Positions 24,449-32,662 of a DNA stretch of 64,000 nucleotides are shown piece by piece. The stretch is from contig JBJHBJ010000002.1 in the NCBI GenBank assembly GCA_050485425.1, forward strand, positions 62,001-126,000. The letters run 5' to 3'. Below the pieces are notes generated by a model. That model ran no database searches. It saw nothing but the letters and a program-made list of their open reading frames with translations, and had not been told where the DNA came from. Source of the DNA: LSCE01 sp050485425. GTDB taxonomy: Bacteria; Pseudomonadota; Gammaproteobacteria; Nitrococcales; Aquisalimonadaceae. Position numbers and translations under genes: made by a program. Each line of letters begins with the position of its first letter. The first letter of the stretch is position 1.

Positions 24449-25234
24449 TCATCGGGTCCATGACGGCTTGCGCTTTTCCAGGAATGCGCCGATGCCGTCC
24501 TGGCCCTCGGGGCTGACCCGGATGTCGGCGATCCGTCGCGAGGTGTCATCCATCATGGCTGCATCGACCACGCCGCGGCTGACATCGCGGGCCAACTGCT
24601 TCGCCGCCGCCATGGCCAGCGGGCCGTTGCCCTGCATCTGTGCGGTGAGTTCGCCGATGCGCGCATCCAGTTCATCGGCGGGCACGACCTCGTGCACCAG
24701 GCCGATCCGACGGGCCTCCGTGGCATCGAAGCGCTCCGCGGTGATGAAGTAGCGGCGCGCGTGCTTCTCGCCCATGCACTTTGTGACATAGGGGGAGATG
24801 GCCGCTGGAATCAGCCCCAGCTTGACCTCGGACAGGCAGAACGAGGCGGCCTCGGAGGCAACGGCGATATCGCAGCAGGCCACCAGCCCGACGCCGCCGC
24901 CGAAGGCGGCGCCCTGGACCCGGGCGATGGTCGGCTTGGCCAGTGCATCCAGCGTTTCCATCAACTCGGCCAGTGCCATGGCATCGCGGTAGTTGTCCTC
25001 CCGGCTGTACGAGGCCATGCGTTTCATCCAGTTCAGGTCGGCTCCCGCGGAGAAGCTCTTGCCGGCACCGGCAAGGATCACCACGCGGACCGGGTCCAGC
25101 CCCTCCAGCCGCTTCAATTCGGCGGTCAGCTCGCCGATCAGCCCGTCGTCGAAGGCGTTGTGCCGGTCCGGCCGGTTCAGCGTCAGCGTGGCGATGCCGT
25201 CGTCAATGGTCGTCTTGAAGCTGGGTTCTTGCAT
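24449..25234 (-). CDS. liuC: Methylglutaconyl-CoA hydratase (crotonase family)
   Basis: This 261-residue crotonase hydrates 3-methylglutaconyl-CoA to HMG-CoA. It shows SFSAGADLNWMKRMASYSRE (near residue 60), AAFGGGVGLVACCD (near 108) and FCLSEVKLGLIPAAISPYV, which keeps the second catalytic Glu; the last segment is typical of bacterial LiuC. It lies 15 bases after the beta subunit gene and 34 bases before the alpha subunit gene, so all three are cotranscribed. Confidence 0.92.
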   Translation of the reverse strand: MQEPSFKTTIDDGIATLTLNRPDRHNAFDDGLIGELTAELKRLEGLDPVRVVILAGAGKSFSAGADLNWMKRMASYSREDNYRDAMALAELMETLDALAKPTIARVQGAAFGGGVGLVACCDIAVASEAASFCLSEVKLGLIPAAISPYVTKCMGEKHARRYFITAERFDATEARRIGLVHEVVPADELDARIGELTAQMQGNGPLAMAAAKQLARDVSRGVVDAAMMDDTSRRIADIRVSPEGQDGIGAFLEKRKPSWTR

Positions 25235-25249
25235 TGGGTCCTCACATAC

Positions 25250-26857
25250 TCACATGCGGAACAGGCCGAAGCGGGTTTCCTCCACCGGCGCGTTCAGGCT
25301 GGCCGAGATGCCCAGGCCGAGCACCCGGCGCGTATCTGCGGGATCGATAACGCCGTCATCCCAGATGCGTGCGGTCGCGTAATAGGGATGACCCTGGTGC
25401 TCGTACTGCTCGCGGATGGGCTGCTTGAATGCGTCTTCTTCCTCCGCGGGCCAGTCCTTGCCCTGGCGTTCCAGCCCGTCGCGGCGCACCTGCGCCATCA
25501 CGTTGGCGGCCTGTTCACCACCCATGACGGAGATGCGTGCGTTCGGCCACATCCACAGGAAGCGCGGCGAATAGGCGCGGCCGCACATGCCGTAGTTGCC
25601 GGCGCCGAAGCTGCCGCCCAGGATCACGGTGAACTTCGGCACCTTGGCGCAGGCCACGGCGGTGACCATCTTGGCGCCGTCCTTCGCTATGCCGCCCGAT
25701 TCGTACTTGCGTCCCACCATGAAGCCGGTGATGTTCTGCAGGAACACCAGCGGGATACCGCGCTGGCTGCACAACTCGATGAAATGCGCCCCTTTCAGGG
25801 CCGACTCCGAGAACAGCACACCGTTGTTGGCCACGATACCGACCGGATAGCCGAAGATGTGGGCGAAGCCGCAGATCAGCGTGGTGCCGTACAGCGCCTT
25901 GAACTCATCGAACTCGGAACCGTCGACGACGCGGGCGATGATCTCCCGCACGTCGTACGGCGTGCGCGTATCGGCCGGCACCACACCGTAGATTTCCGAT
26001 GGGTCGTGAAGTGGCGGGCGGGCGGGGCGTACGTCGAGCCCGATCCGCTTGCGACGGTTCAGTTTCGCCACCGCCCGCCGGGCCAGGCCGAGTGCGTGAG
26101 CGTCGTTCAGCGCATAGTGGTCGGTCACGCCGGAGACCCGGGAATGCACATCGGCACCGCCCAGGTCCTCGGCCGAGACCACCTCGCCTGTGGCTGCCTT
26201 CACCAACGGCGGGCCGGCGAGGAAGATCGTGCCCTGCTCCTTGACGATAATGCTTTCCTCGGCCATGGCGGGCACGTAGGCGCCGCCGGCAGTGCAGGAG
26301 CCCATCACCACCGCGATCTGCGGTATGCCCATGGCCGACATATTGGCCTGGTTGAAGAATATGCGTCCGAAATGGTCGCGGTCCGGAAACACCTCGTCCT
26401 GGTTCGGCAGATTGGCGCCGCCGGAATCAACCAGGTAGATGCAGGGCAGATGATTCTGCTGCGCCACCTCCTGCGCCCGCAGATGCTTCTTCACCGTCAC
26501 CGGATAATACGTGCCGCCCTTCACCGTGGCGTCGTTGGCGACAATCATGCACTCCCGCCCCGACACCCGGCCGATACCGGTAATGATGCCGGAGGAGGGC
26601 ACCTCGTCCTCGTACATGCCGCCGGCCGCAAGCTGCGACAGCTCCAGGAACGGCGAACCCACATCCAGCAGCACCTGGATGCGGTCCCTCGGCAGCAGCT
26701 TGCCGCGGGCCAGATGCCGCTCCCGTGCCTTCTCGCCGCCTCCCTGCCGAACCCGCTCCACCCTGGCCCGCAGGTCGTCCACCAGCGCCTGCATCGCTGC
26801 CTGGTTGGACGCGTATTCATCGCTGCGCGTGTTGATCTTGCTCTTGATGACCGACAT
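25250..26857 (-). CDS. liuB: Methylcrotonoyl-CoA carboxylase carboxyltransferase (beta) subunit
   Basis: This 535-residue carboxyltransferase moves CO2 from biotin to methylcrotonyl-CoA. It has the crotonase-like halves of the family: LARGKLLPRDRIQVLLD near residue 50, YLVDSGGANLPNQDEVFPDR near 140 with the following GRIFFNQANMSA, and GGSFGAGNYGMCGRAYSPRF near 415 with VMGGEQAANV near 450. ttggag precedes the ATG at 26857. It follows isovaleryl-CoA dehydrogenase with a repeat element in the gap. Confidence 0.95.
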   Translation of the reverse strand: MSVIKSKINTRSDEYASNQAAMQALVDDLRARVERVRQGGGEKARERHLARGKLLPRDRIQVLLDVGSPFLELSQLAAGGMYEDEVPSSGIITGIGRVSGRECMIVANDATVKGGTYYPVTVKKHLRAQEVAQQNHLPCIYLVDSGGANLPNQDEVFPDRDHFGRIFFNQANMSAMGIPQIAVVMGSCTAGGAYVPAMAEESIIVKEQGTIFLAGPPLVKAATGEVVSAEDLGGADVHSRVSGVTDHYALNDAHALGLARRAVAKLNRRKRIGLDVRPARPPLHDPSEIYGVVPADTRTPYDVREIIARVVDGSEFDEFKALYGTTLICGFAHIFGYPVGIVANNGVLFSESALKGAHFIELCSQRGIPLVFLQNITGFMVGRKYESGGIAKDGAKMVTAVACAKVPKFTVILGGSFGAGNYGMCGRAYSPRFLWMWPNARISVMGGEQAANVMAQVRRDGLERQGKDWPAEEEDAFKQPIREQYEHQGHPYYATARIWDDGVIDPADTRRVLGLGISASLNAPVEETRFGLFRM

Positions 26858-26900
26858 CGTTTACTCCAAGTCGAGGTTCCGGCCAATGCGGTGACCACGA

Positions 26901-27006
26901 GGCCGGGGCGGGGTGTCTGTCCGGGACTGTCGACGGGAGGGACCCCGTCGACAAGCCTCCATGGATGGATTCACGGCGTGTCCCGGACAGACACCCCGCC
27001 CCGGCC
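26901..27006 (-). repeat. Three-way-junction repeat, copy 4
   Basis: The outer stem is a perfect 27-bp inverted repeat (26901-26927 with 26980-27006). On the minus strand the core reads acgccgtgaatcc, atccatggagg, ct, then hairpin B tgtcgacggg / gtccct / cccgtcgaca (26928-26953). Relative to copy 3, hairpin A has C-to-T on one side and G-to-A on the other, and hairpin B also changes on both sides, while the loops stay the same. It lies between the dehydrogenase and the carboxylase beta gene. Confidence 0.93.
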
Positions 27007-27050
27007 GTCCCCCGCTATAGTCTGTTCTGGCCCGGCCCGCTACAGCTCGC

Positions 27051-28217
27051 TCAGGCGGTTTCCCCAAACAGTTCCCGCCCGATCAGCATCCGCCGGATCT
27101 CCGACGTGCCGGCACCGATCTCGTACAGCTTCGCATCCCGCAGCAAACGCCCGGTCGGATACTCGTTGATGTAGCCATTCCCGCCCAGCGCCTGAATCGC
27201 CTCCAGCGCCATCCAGGTAGCCTTCTCCGCCGCGTACAGAATGGCCCCGGCTGCATCCTTCCGCGTCGTCTCGCCGCGATCGCAGGCCGCGCCCACTGCG
27301 TATACGTAGGCCCGGCAGGCGTTCATCGTGGTATACATGTCCGCCACCTTGCCCTGCATCAGCTGGAACTCCCCGATCGGCTGGCCGAACTGCTTGCGCT
27401 CGTGAATATAGGGGATCACCGCATCCATGCAGGCCGCCATGATGCCCAGCGGCCCGGCCGCCAGCACGGCGCGTTCGTAATCCAGACCGGACATCAGCAC
27501 CCGCGCGCCCCTGCCCACCTCGCCCAGCACGTTCTCTTCCGGTACCTCGCAATCCTGGAACACCAGTTCACAGGTGTTGGACCCGCGCATGCCCAGCTTG
27601 TCCAGCTTCTGCGCCGTCGAGAACCCCTTCATGCCGCGTTCGACGATAAAGGCCGTGATACCGCGGGAACCGGCCTCCGGGTCGGTCTTCGCGTACACCA
27701 CCAGGGTGTGCGCATCCGGCCCGTTGGTGATCCACATCTTGTTGCCGTTCAGCACGTAATGGCCACCGCGCTTCTCGGCGCGCAGCTTCATGCTCACCAC
27801 ATCTGAACCAGCACCCGGCTCGGACATGGCCAGCGCGCCCACATGCTCGCCGGACACCAGCTTGGGCAGATACTTGCGGCGCTGTGCCTCGGTGCCGTTC
27901 AGCCGGATCTGGTTCACGCACAGGTTCGAATGGGCACCGTACGACAGGCCGACCGACGCGGAAGCGCGGGAAATTTCCTCCATGGCCACGATATGCGCGA
28001 GATAACCCATGCTGCTGCCGCCGTATTCCTCCTCGACGGTGATACCCAGCAACCCCATGTCGCCGAATTTCCGCCACAGATCAGCTGGAAAGACGTTGTC
28101 CCGGTCGATGTCGGCGGCGCGCGGTGCAATGTGCTCGGCGGCGAACCCGGCCACGCTGTCGCGCAGCATCTCGATCTCCTCGCCCAGCCCGAAATTCAGG
28201 GAAGGGAACTGAATCAT
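27051..28217 (-). CDS. liuA: Isovaleryl-CoA dehydrogenase
   Basis: This 388-residue FAD enzyme oxidises isovaleryl-CoA to 3-methylcrotonyl-CoA. It contains LGITVEEEYGGSSMGYLAH (near residue 55), AMSEPGAGSDVVSMKL (near 132), the FAD region KMWITNGPDAHTLVVYAKT, and the C-terminal ALGGNGYINEYPTGRLLRDA with GAGTSEIRRMLIGREL. In IVD-type enzymes the catalytic Glu lies away from the usual C-terminal site, and here the region YERAVLAAGPLGI contains the candidate Glu. gaggagc precedes the ATG. It lies 89 bases after liuR, in the same direction. Confidence 0.94.
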   Translation of the reverse strand: MIQFPSLNFGLGEEIEMLRDSVAGFAAEHIAPRAADIDRDNVFPADLWRKFGDMGLLGITVEEEYGGSSMGYLAHIVAMEEISRASASVGLSYGAHSNLCVNQIRLNGTEAQRRKYLPKLVSGEHVGALAMSEPGAGSDVVSMKLRAEKRGGHYVLNGNKMWITNGPDAHTLVVYAKTDPEAGSRGITAFIVERGMKGFSTAQKLDKLGMRGSNTCELVFQDCEVPEENVLGEVGRGARVLMSGLDYERAVLAAGPLGIMAACMDAVIPYIHERKQFGQPIGEFQLMQGKVADMYTTMNACRAYVYAVGAACDRGETTRKDAAGAILYAAEKATWMALEAIQALGGNGYINEYPTGRLLRDAKLYEIGAGTSEIRRMLIGRELFGETA

Positions 28218-28306
28218 GTTGAAGCTCCTCGCTTGGTGCGCCGATGCAGCCCTACGGCTTCATCCACGGAAATCTTGCCGTCCCTGGCGATGGAAAGGGC
28301 GCCGGT

Positions 28307-28756
28307 TCAGGCGCCCTGCGTCTTGCGCTCCTTCCGACGCTCCTGTTCATCCAGCAACTGCCTGCAGTAGCTGTAGGATTGTTCGAGTTCGTTCAGGGCA
28401 TCCTCAAGGTCCTGCTGCTGGCGGACCAGTTGCTCGCGCTTCTCATCCAGCACGCCGAGGTAGTAGCGGAGCTGCTTGGCTTCGCCATGGGCCTGGTCGT
28501 ACAGCACGAAGGTTTCGCGGATCTCGCTCAGCGTGAAACCCAGCCGCTTGCCGCGCAGGATCAGCTTCATCCGTGCGCGGTCCCGGCGGCGATACAGGCG
28601 CCGGGAGCCCACACGGATGGGAGAGAGCAGGCCCTCGCCTTCCCAGAAGCGGATCGAGCGCGTGGTCACATCGAATTCCCGCGCCAGCTCGCCGATGGTG
28701 TAGGTGGTCCCCTTTACCGCGCTCTCTGCGCTATCCTGCTGCGCTTCGTCCTGCAT
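28307..28756 (-). CDS. liuR: MerR-family regulator, LiuR type
   Basis: This 149-residue regulator has an N-terminal winged-helix MerR domain (YTIGELAREFDVTTRSIRFW, then EGEGLLSP) and a long C-terminal coiled coil (about residues 75-140) for dimerisation. It lacks the Cys pair of metal-sensing MerR proteins. Genes of this type beside liuABCD are called LiuR and control branched-chain amino acid use in Proteobacteria. The ATG at 28756 with gaggtgc upstream is preferred to one 39 bases earlier. A palindromic site lies in its promoter region, which suggests autoregulation. Confidence 0.87.
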   Translation of the reverse strand: MQDEAQQDSAESAVKGTTYTIGELAREFDVTTRSIRFWEGEGLLSPIRVGSRRLYRRRDRARMKLILRGKRLGFTLSEIRETFVLYDQAHGEAKQLRYYLGVLDEKREQLVRQQQDLEDALNELEQSYSYCRQLLDEQERRKERKTQGA

Positions 28757-28804
28757 CGTGTTATCGCACCTCGGACAATACGTTCGAATAGGCAAGTATG
28801 TTAT

Positions 28805-28818
28805 CGTTTACGTAAACG
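28805..28818. promoter_or_regulatory. liuR: LiuR-like operator cgtttacgtaaacg
   Basis: This perfect 14-base palindrome lies between liuR (leftward, start 28756) and the thioesterase gene (rightward, start 28860), about 50 bases from each. Its sequence class agrees with what I recall of LiuR sites (TTACGTAAAC-like). Near-identical sites occur at 36405 and 36491. Confidence 0.75.
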
Positions 28819-28859
28819 TAACAAAATTCCCGTTTCCTGCCCATAGAAGGGAAAGACCG

Positions 28860-29294
28860 GTGCAGTCTCGGAACCCTGACTACCGGAGCCGCGTCGCGGC
28901 CATTATCGACAAGGCCAACTTCATCCGGGAGCTGGGCCTCACCCTGCAGGGCTGCGGGCCGGGCTGGTGCGAGACGCTGCTGCCGGTGGAGCCGCGACAC
29001 TGGCAGCAGGATGCTTACGTGCACGCCGGGGTGCAGGGCGCCATCGCCGATCATACGGCGGGGGCGGCGGTTGCCACCCTGATCGCTGCCGACGAGATGG
29101 TGCTCACCATCGAGTTCAAGCTGAACCTGCTGCGTCCCTCGGTGGGGGAGGTGCTGCGTTGCCGTGCGGAGGTGCTTCGGCCTGGCCGTAGCGTGATCGT
29201 GGCCGAGTCCTGGGTCCATGTCCGGCAGGGAGGCGCGGAAAAGCTCTGCGCCAAGGCCACCGTGACGTTGACCGCGCTGCCCGGACGGGACTGA
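28860..29294 (+). CDS. PaaI-family hotdog thioesterase
   Basis: This 144-residue hotdog-fold protein probably hydrolyses an acyl- or aryl-CoA ester. Typical features are VHAGVQGAIADHTAGAAVAT (residues about 60-79), where the Asp in IADHTAG fits the PaaI active site, and a C-terminal strand region ending AKATVTLTALPG. The GTG at 28860 is chosen because agaaggga precedes it and the product begins like family members. It is divergent from liuR across a shared operator, so it may be coregulated and relieve CoA-ester overload during leucine breakdown (inference). Confidence 0.85.
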   Translation: MQSRNPDYRSRVAAIIDKANFIRELGLTLQGCGPGWCETLLPVEPRHWQQDAYVHAGVQGAIADHTAGAAVATLIAADEMVLTIEFKLNLLRPSVGEVLRCRAEVLRPGRSVIVAESWVHVRQGGAEKLCAKATVTLTALPGRD

Positions 29295-29311
29295 CCACGG
29301 CGCGCCGTTCA

Positions 29312-30148
29312 TCATGCCAGCCAGCGCTTGCGGCGCCGGTAATGCTTGACGTTGTGGTAGTCCACCTTGCCGGCGCCTCCCAGATAGAACTCCTGTACGT
29401 CGGGATTCTGCTTCAGCACCGCGGCCTCGCCGCTCATCACCACATGGCCGTTCTCGATCAGGTAGGCATGATCGACGATTTCCAGTGCCGCGGCGGCATT
29501 CTGTTCCACCAGCAACACGCTGACGCCCTGCTGCACGTTGATCTCGCGGATGATCTCGAAGATCTCCTCCACCAGCAGGGGTGCCAGGCCGAGGCTGGGT
29601 TCGTCCAGCATGATCAGCTCCGGCTCCGTCATCAGCGCGCGGCCGATGGCGAGCATCTGCTGTTCGCCGCCGGACAGATAGCCGGACTTGGTGCGGGCTC
29701 GCTCCCGCAGGCGCGGGAAATAGGTGAAGACCTGTTCCTTCAGTTCGGCATAGCGCTGGCGGCTACCCTTGCTGGGAAAAGCTGCCAGCAGATTATCCTC
29801 CGGCGTCAGGTGCTCGAAGATGCGCCGGCCTTCCAGGACGTGTACCAGGCCCATGGCAACGCGAGCCGGTGCGCCCAGCGGTACGATGTTGCGGCCCTGG
29901 AATTCCACCGTGCCGCGCGTGACCTCGCCGCGCTCCGGTGCCAACAACCCGCTGACGGTCTTCAGCGTGGTGCTCTTGCCGGCGCCGTTGGCGCCCAGTA
30001 GGGCCACCATGCCGCCCTTGGGGACGTCCAGCGAGACGCCCTTGATGGCGAGAAAGACCTTGTCGTAGACCACTTCCACATTGCTGAGACTGAGCAAGGG
30101 GCGGGCCCCCTCCGGCGCCGATTGGGATTGCGCTGCCTGGTCGTTCAT
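29312..30148 (-). CDS. Branched-chain-type ABC transporter ATP-binding protein (LivF type)
   Basis: This 278-residue ATPase has Walker A LLGANGAGKSTTL (near residue 48), signature LSGGEQQMLAIGRAL (near 155) and Walker B ELIMLDEPSLGLAP. It pairs with the LivG-type ATPase of the same operon. Residues 1-15 (MNDQAAQSQSAPEGA) are an unusual polar leader; the ATG at 30148 is the best start. The C-terminus has an extra basic tail after YLGGAGKVDYHNVK. It is the last gene of the importer operon. Confidence 0.93.
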   Translation of the reverse strand: MNDQAAQSQSAPEGARPLLSLSNVEVVYDKVFLAIKGVSLDVPKGGMVALLGANGAGKSTTLKTVSGLLAPERGEVTRGTVEFQGRNIVPLGAPARVAMGLVHVLEGRRIFEHLTPEDNLLAAFPSKGSRQRYAELKEQVFTYFPRLRERARTKSGYLSGGEQQMLAIGRALMTEPELIMLDEPSLGLAPLLVEEIFEIIREINVQQGVSVLLVEQNAAAALEIVDHAYLIENGHVVMSGEAAVLKQNPDVQEFYLGGAGKVDYHNVKHYRRRKRWLA

Positions 30149-30242
30149 CTGCGTACCCCGGTTGTCGTTTCCTGAATTGCCGGCTGCTTTCCGCAACACA
30201 CGCCCGTGCATGCGTTCCGGAAAATCCCCGCAAGGCCAAGAC

Positions 30243-30274
30243 CCGGGCTGGAACCCGGCAGGGCGCCAGCCCGG
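30243..30274 (-). other. 9-bp GC hairpin between substrate-binding protein and LivF genes
   Basis: ccgggctgg pairs perfectly with ccagcccgg across a 14-base loop just after the substrate-binding protein gene. No T run follows. Such hairpins can protect the upstream message and favour high yield of the binding protein. Confidence 0.5.
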
Positions 30275-30287
30275 CACGTAACAACGG

Positions 30288-31532
30288 CTAGCGGCCTTCG
30301 CGGAAGCCGGCGGCGTCCTTCTCGATTTCCTCCCAGACAATGTCCTGGTGGGCATTGAACCAGTCGGTGACCGGCTCCCAGGCCGATCCGTTCCAGCGGG
30401 ACACGCGACCATAGCCGCCACCCTGGTGGTCTTCCCCGGTGAGGGTGATCGGCGGCATCATGCCTTCGGCATCGAAGCCCTCGATCATCTCCATGCCCCG
30501 GCGCAGCTTGTCGCCGGTGAGCGGGGCGCCGAATTCCTCCAGCGCGATGCGGGCGCCTTCCACGGCCACCGCCATGGAGGCGACGCCGATGTTGTAGTAG
30601 GTAGTGCCCACGTTCTCACGGGGCCCCGCGCCATGCCCGGGTTCGACTACCTTTTCCATGATGCGCTGCATGATCGGGTAATCGGTGCCGGTGGCCACCG
30701 CTTCGAAGCGTTTCACGCCTGTGGCGAGATCGGTGCCGACCGTGCGCGCGTCCGTTTCCGCCATCCAGACGACGGACAGGATGTTCTCCTGCGGAATGCC
30801 GTTGCGGATCGCCTCCCGCACGGACACCGGCTGGCCGCCGCCCGCACCCCAGAGAATCACGTAATCCGGCCGGAACCGGCGGACGTCGGACCAGGTGGCG
30901 GACTGCTCGTTACCCGGGCTGGGATAGGCGAAGGTACGCATCTCGAAGCCCTTGCGCTCCGACAGTTCCCGGAGCACGGGTACCGGCTCCCTGCCGAACG
31001 GGGAATCGATATAGACATGGGCGATGCGCTTGCCCTCCAGGCCGCCGCCATGATTGTCGATGTAGTCGGCCAGCAGGGCGGCCTGGGACCAGTAGGTGGC
31101 CATCATCGGGAACACGAACGGGAAGGTCTGGCCGTCACTGGCGTCGCCGCGGCCATGGAGCACCGTGATCATCACGACCTGGTCCTCCAGGACGCGGTTG
31201 ACCGCGGCACGGGACACCGGCGTGCTGAGGAAATCCACCAGTACCGCGCCTTCACGGCGAGCGCGGTTGTAGGCCTCGATACCGCGTTGCGGTTCGTTGC
31301 CGGTATCGCGGATCAGGGCTTCGAACGTATGGCCGTTGATACCGCCTTCCTGGTTGATCAGCGTCAGGTAGTCACGCTGTCCCTGATTGTACTCGTCGGT
31401 GACGAACGTATAGACCGCGGTGAAGTCCTGCAATAGCGCAAACTTGATGGTGTCGTCTGCCTTGGCTGCACCGGTGATGCCGACGGCCGCCATGGCCGCC
31501 GCACCGGCAAGGCCTTTCAGTAAGCCTTTCAT
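30288..31532 (-). CDS. Branched-chain-type ABC transporter substrate-binding protein
   Basis: This 414-residue periplasmic binding protein has a signal peptide (KGLLKGLAGAAAMAAVGITG, cleaved near AAKA) and the type-I fold of the LivK superfamily: QGQRDYLTLINQEGGINGH (near residue 50), GVASMAVAVEGARIALEEFG (near 315). The second of two nearby ATGs (31532) is preferred because aggagg is then at normal spacing. The ligand is unknown: this sub-branch is found beside acyl-CoA synthetases and may bind an organic or fatty acid rather than an amino acid. Confidence 0.9.
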   Translation of the reverse strand: MKGLLKGLAGAAAMAAVGITGAAKADDTIKFALLQDFTAVYTFVTDEYNQGQRDYLTLINQEGGINGHTFEALIRDTGNEPQRGIEAYNRARREGAVLVDFLSTPVSRAAVNRVLEDQVVMITVLHGRGDASDGQTFPFVFPMMATYWSQAALLADYIDNHGGGLEGKRIAHVYIDSPFGREPVPVLRELSERKGFEMRTFAYPSPGNEQSATWSDVRRFRPDYVILWGAGGGQPVSVREAIRNGIPQENILSVVWMAETDARTVGTDLATGVKRFEAVATGTDYPIMQRIMEKVVEPGHGAGPRENVGTTYYNIGVASMAVAVEGARIALEEFGAPLTGDKLRRGMEMIEGFDAEGMMPPITLTGEDHQGGGYGRVSRWNGSAWEPVTDWFNAHQDIVWEEIEKDAAGFREGR

Positions 31533-31584
31533 TGTCATCTCCTCCTACGCACGTATAAGCACCCGCAAGCGGGAGCAACCGGCC

Positions 31585-32658
31585 CTAGCTTTGGGTATGC
31601 CGGAAGGGCCAAACCAGGAAATATTTCCGAATGTTGTCGTAGATCTTCGCCAGCCCCAGGGGCTCGAACAGGATGAAGCCGATGATCAGCCCGCCGTAGA
31701 CCATGAGCGGAATATGGGCGAGCAGGTTGGAGGATACGGTCAACCAGCCCGCGACCGCCGCGTACGCCACGATATTGGTCAGGAAGATGGGCATCAGCAG
31801 CACGAAGCCGGCGCCGAGGAAGGCGCCGATCACGCTACCCAGGCCGCCCACCAGCACCATGGCGACCAACTGGATGGAGACGTTGAAGCCGAACTGCTCC
31901 GGCGTGACCGCCTGATAGTAGCAGAAGGCCAGCACGGCGCCGCTGACGCCCCCCAGGAAGGAACTGGTGAAGAAGGCAAGCAGCTTGTACTTGAACGGGT
32001 TCACGCCGATCACCGAGGCGGCGAAGTCCTTGTCCCGCACTGCCACCAGGGCGCGGCCGAAACTGGTCCGCTTGATGTTCAGCACCAGCAGCGTGACGAT
32101 CACCGCCCACAGCAGTGCGCCGAAGTATAGTGCGGTATCTCCCTGGAGCGGAATGAACAGCAGCCGGACGTCGGGCGTGCTCAGCGTGGCCTGGGCGCCG
32201 CCGGAGATCGCCGGCACATTGATGATGGTCCAGTCCACCAGGTACTGCATGGCCAGCGTGGCCATGACCAGATACAGGCCTTTTACCCGCAGCGCGGCTG
32301 CCCCGAAGATACAGCCGATCACTGCCGACATCAGCCCGGCGCCGATCAGTGCGAGTTCGAACGGCACGCCGGCCCGGGTCAGGTGGATGCTGGTATACGC
32401 ACCGATGGCCATGACCGCGGCGAAGCCGAAATGGAGCTGGCCGGCAATGCCCATCAGCAGCGTCAGCGAAAGCGCTGCCGCGCTCCAGATCAGCCAGGGC
32501 AGCATGTAGCTGGTCAGGTACAGGTCGGACATGTAGAGCGGCGCGGCCACGGCCAGGGCCAGCAGCAGCCAGACGATGCGCTGGTCGGTGGGCAGCGGCC
32601 ACAGGCGGCGAGCGGTCTGGTAGCGGGTGTGGTGTACGCCGGATTGTCTGTAGAACAT
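31585..32658 (-). CDS. Branched-chain-type ABC transporter permease (LivM type)
   Basis: This 357-residue integral membrane protein has about nine or ten hydrophobic helices and the LivM signature MGIAGQLHFGFAAVMAIGAY (residues near 70) plus ALVAVRDKDFAASVIGVNPF (near 205), which contacts the ATPases. The N-terminal 25 residues are cytosolic and basic. It lies 4 bases after the LivH gene. Confidence 0.93.
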   Translation of the reverse strand: MFYRQSGVHHTRYQTARRLWPLPTDQRIVWLLLALAVAAPLYMSDLYLTSYMLPWLIWSAAALSLTLLMGIAGQLHFGFAAVMAIGAYTSIHLTRAGVPFELALIGAGLMSAVIGCIFGAAALRVKGLYLVMATLAMQYLVDWTIINVPAISGGAQATLSTPDVRLLFIPLQGDTALYFGALLWAVIVTLLVLNIKRTSFGRALVAVRDKDFAASVIGVNPFKYKLLAFFTSSFLGGVSGAVLAFCYYQAVTPEQFGFNVSIQLVAMVLVGGLGSVIGAFLGAGFVLLMPIFLTNIVAYAAVAGWLTVSSNLLAHIPLMVYGGLIIGFILFEPLGLAKIYDNIRKYFLVWPFRHTQS

Positions 32659-32662
32659 GGAC

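Noticed and set aside
19041..27006. CRISPR array or integron cassette (attC) interpretation of the repeats
   Set aside because: Copies are few, irregularly spaced, and in both orientations, with no cas genes or integrase. attC sites keep their paired core ends, while here inner loops are kept and the arms vary.
19041..27006. Standard insertion sequence or MITE
   Set aside because: No transposase gene is present and the terminal inverted repeats differ from copy to copy, which does not fit recognition of shared ends by one transposase. No clear target duplication was seen.
24692..27169. A long plus-strand open frame opposite liuB and liuC
   Set aside because: It is a GC-driven shadow of well-identified carboxylase and hydratase genes.
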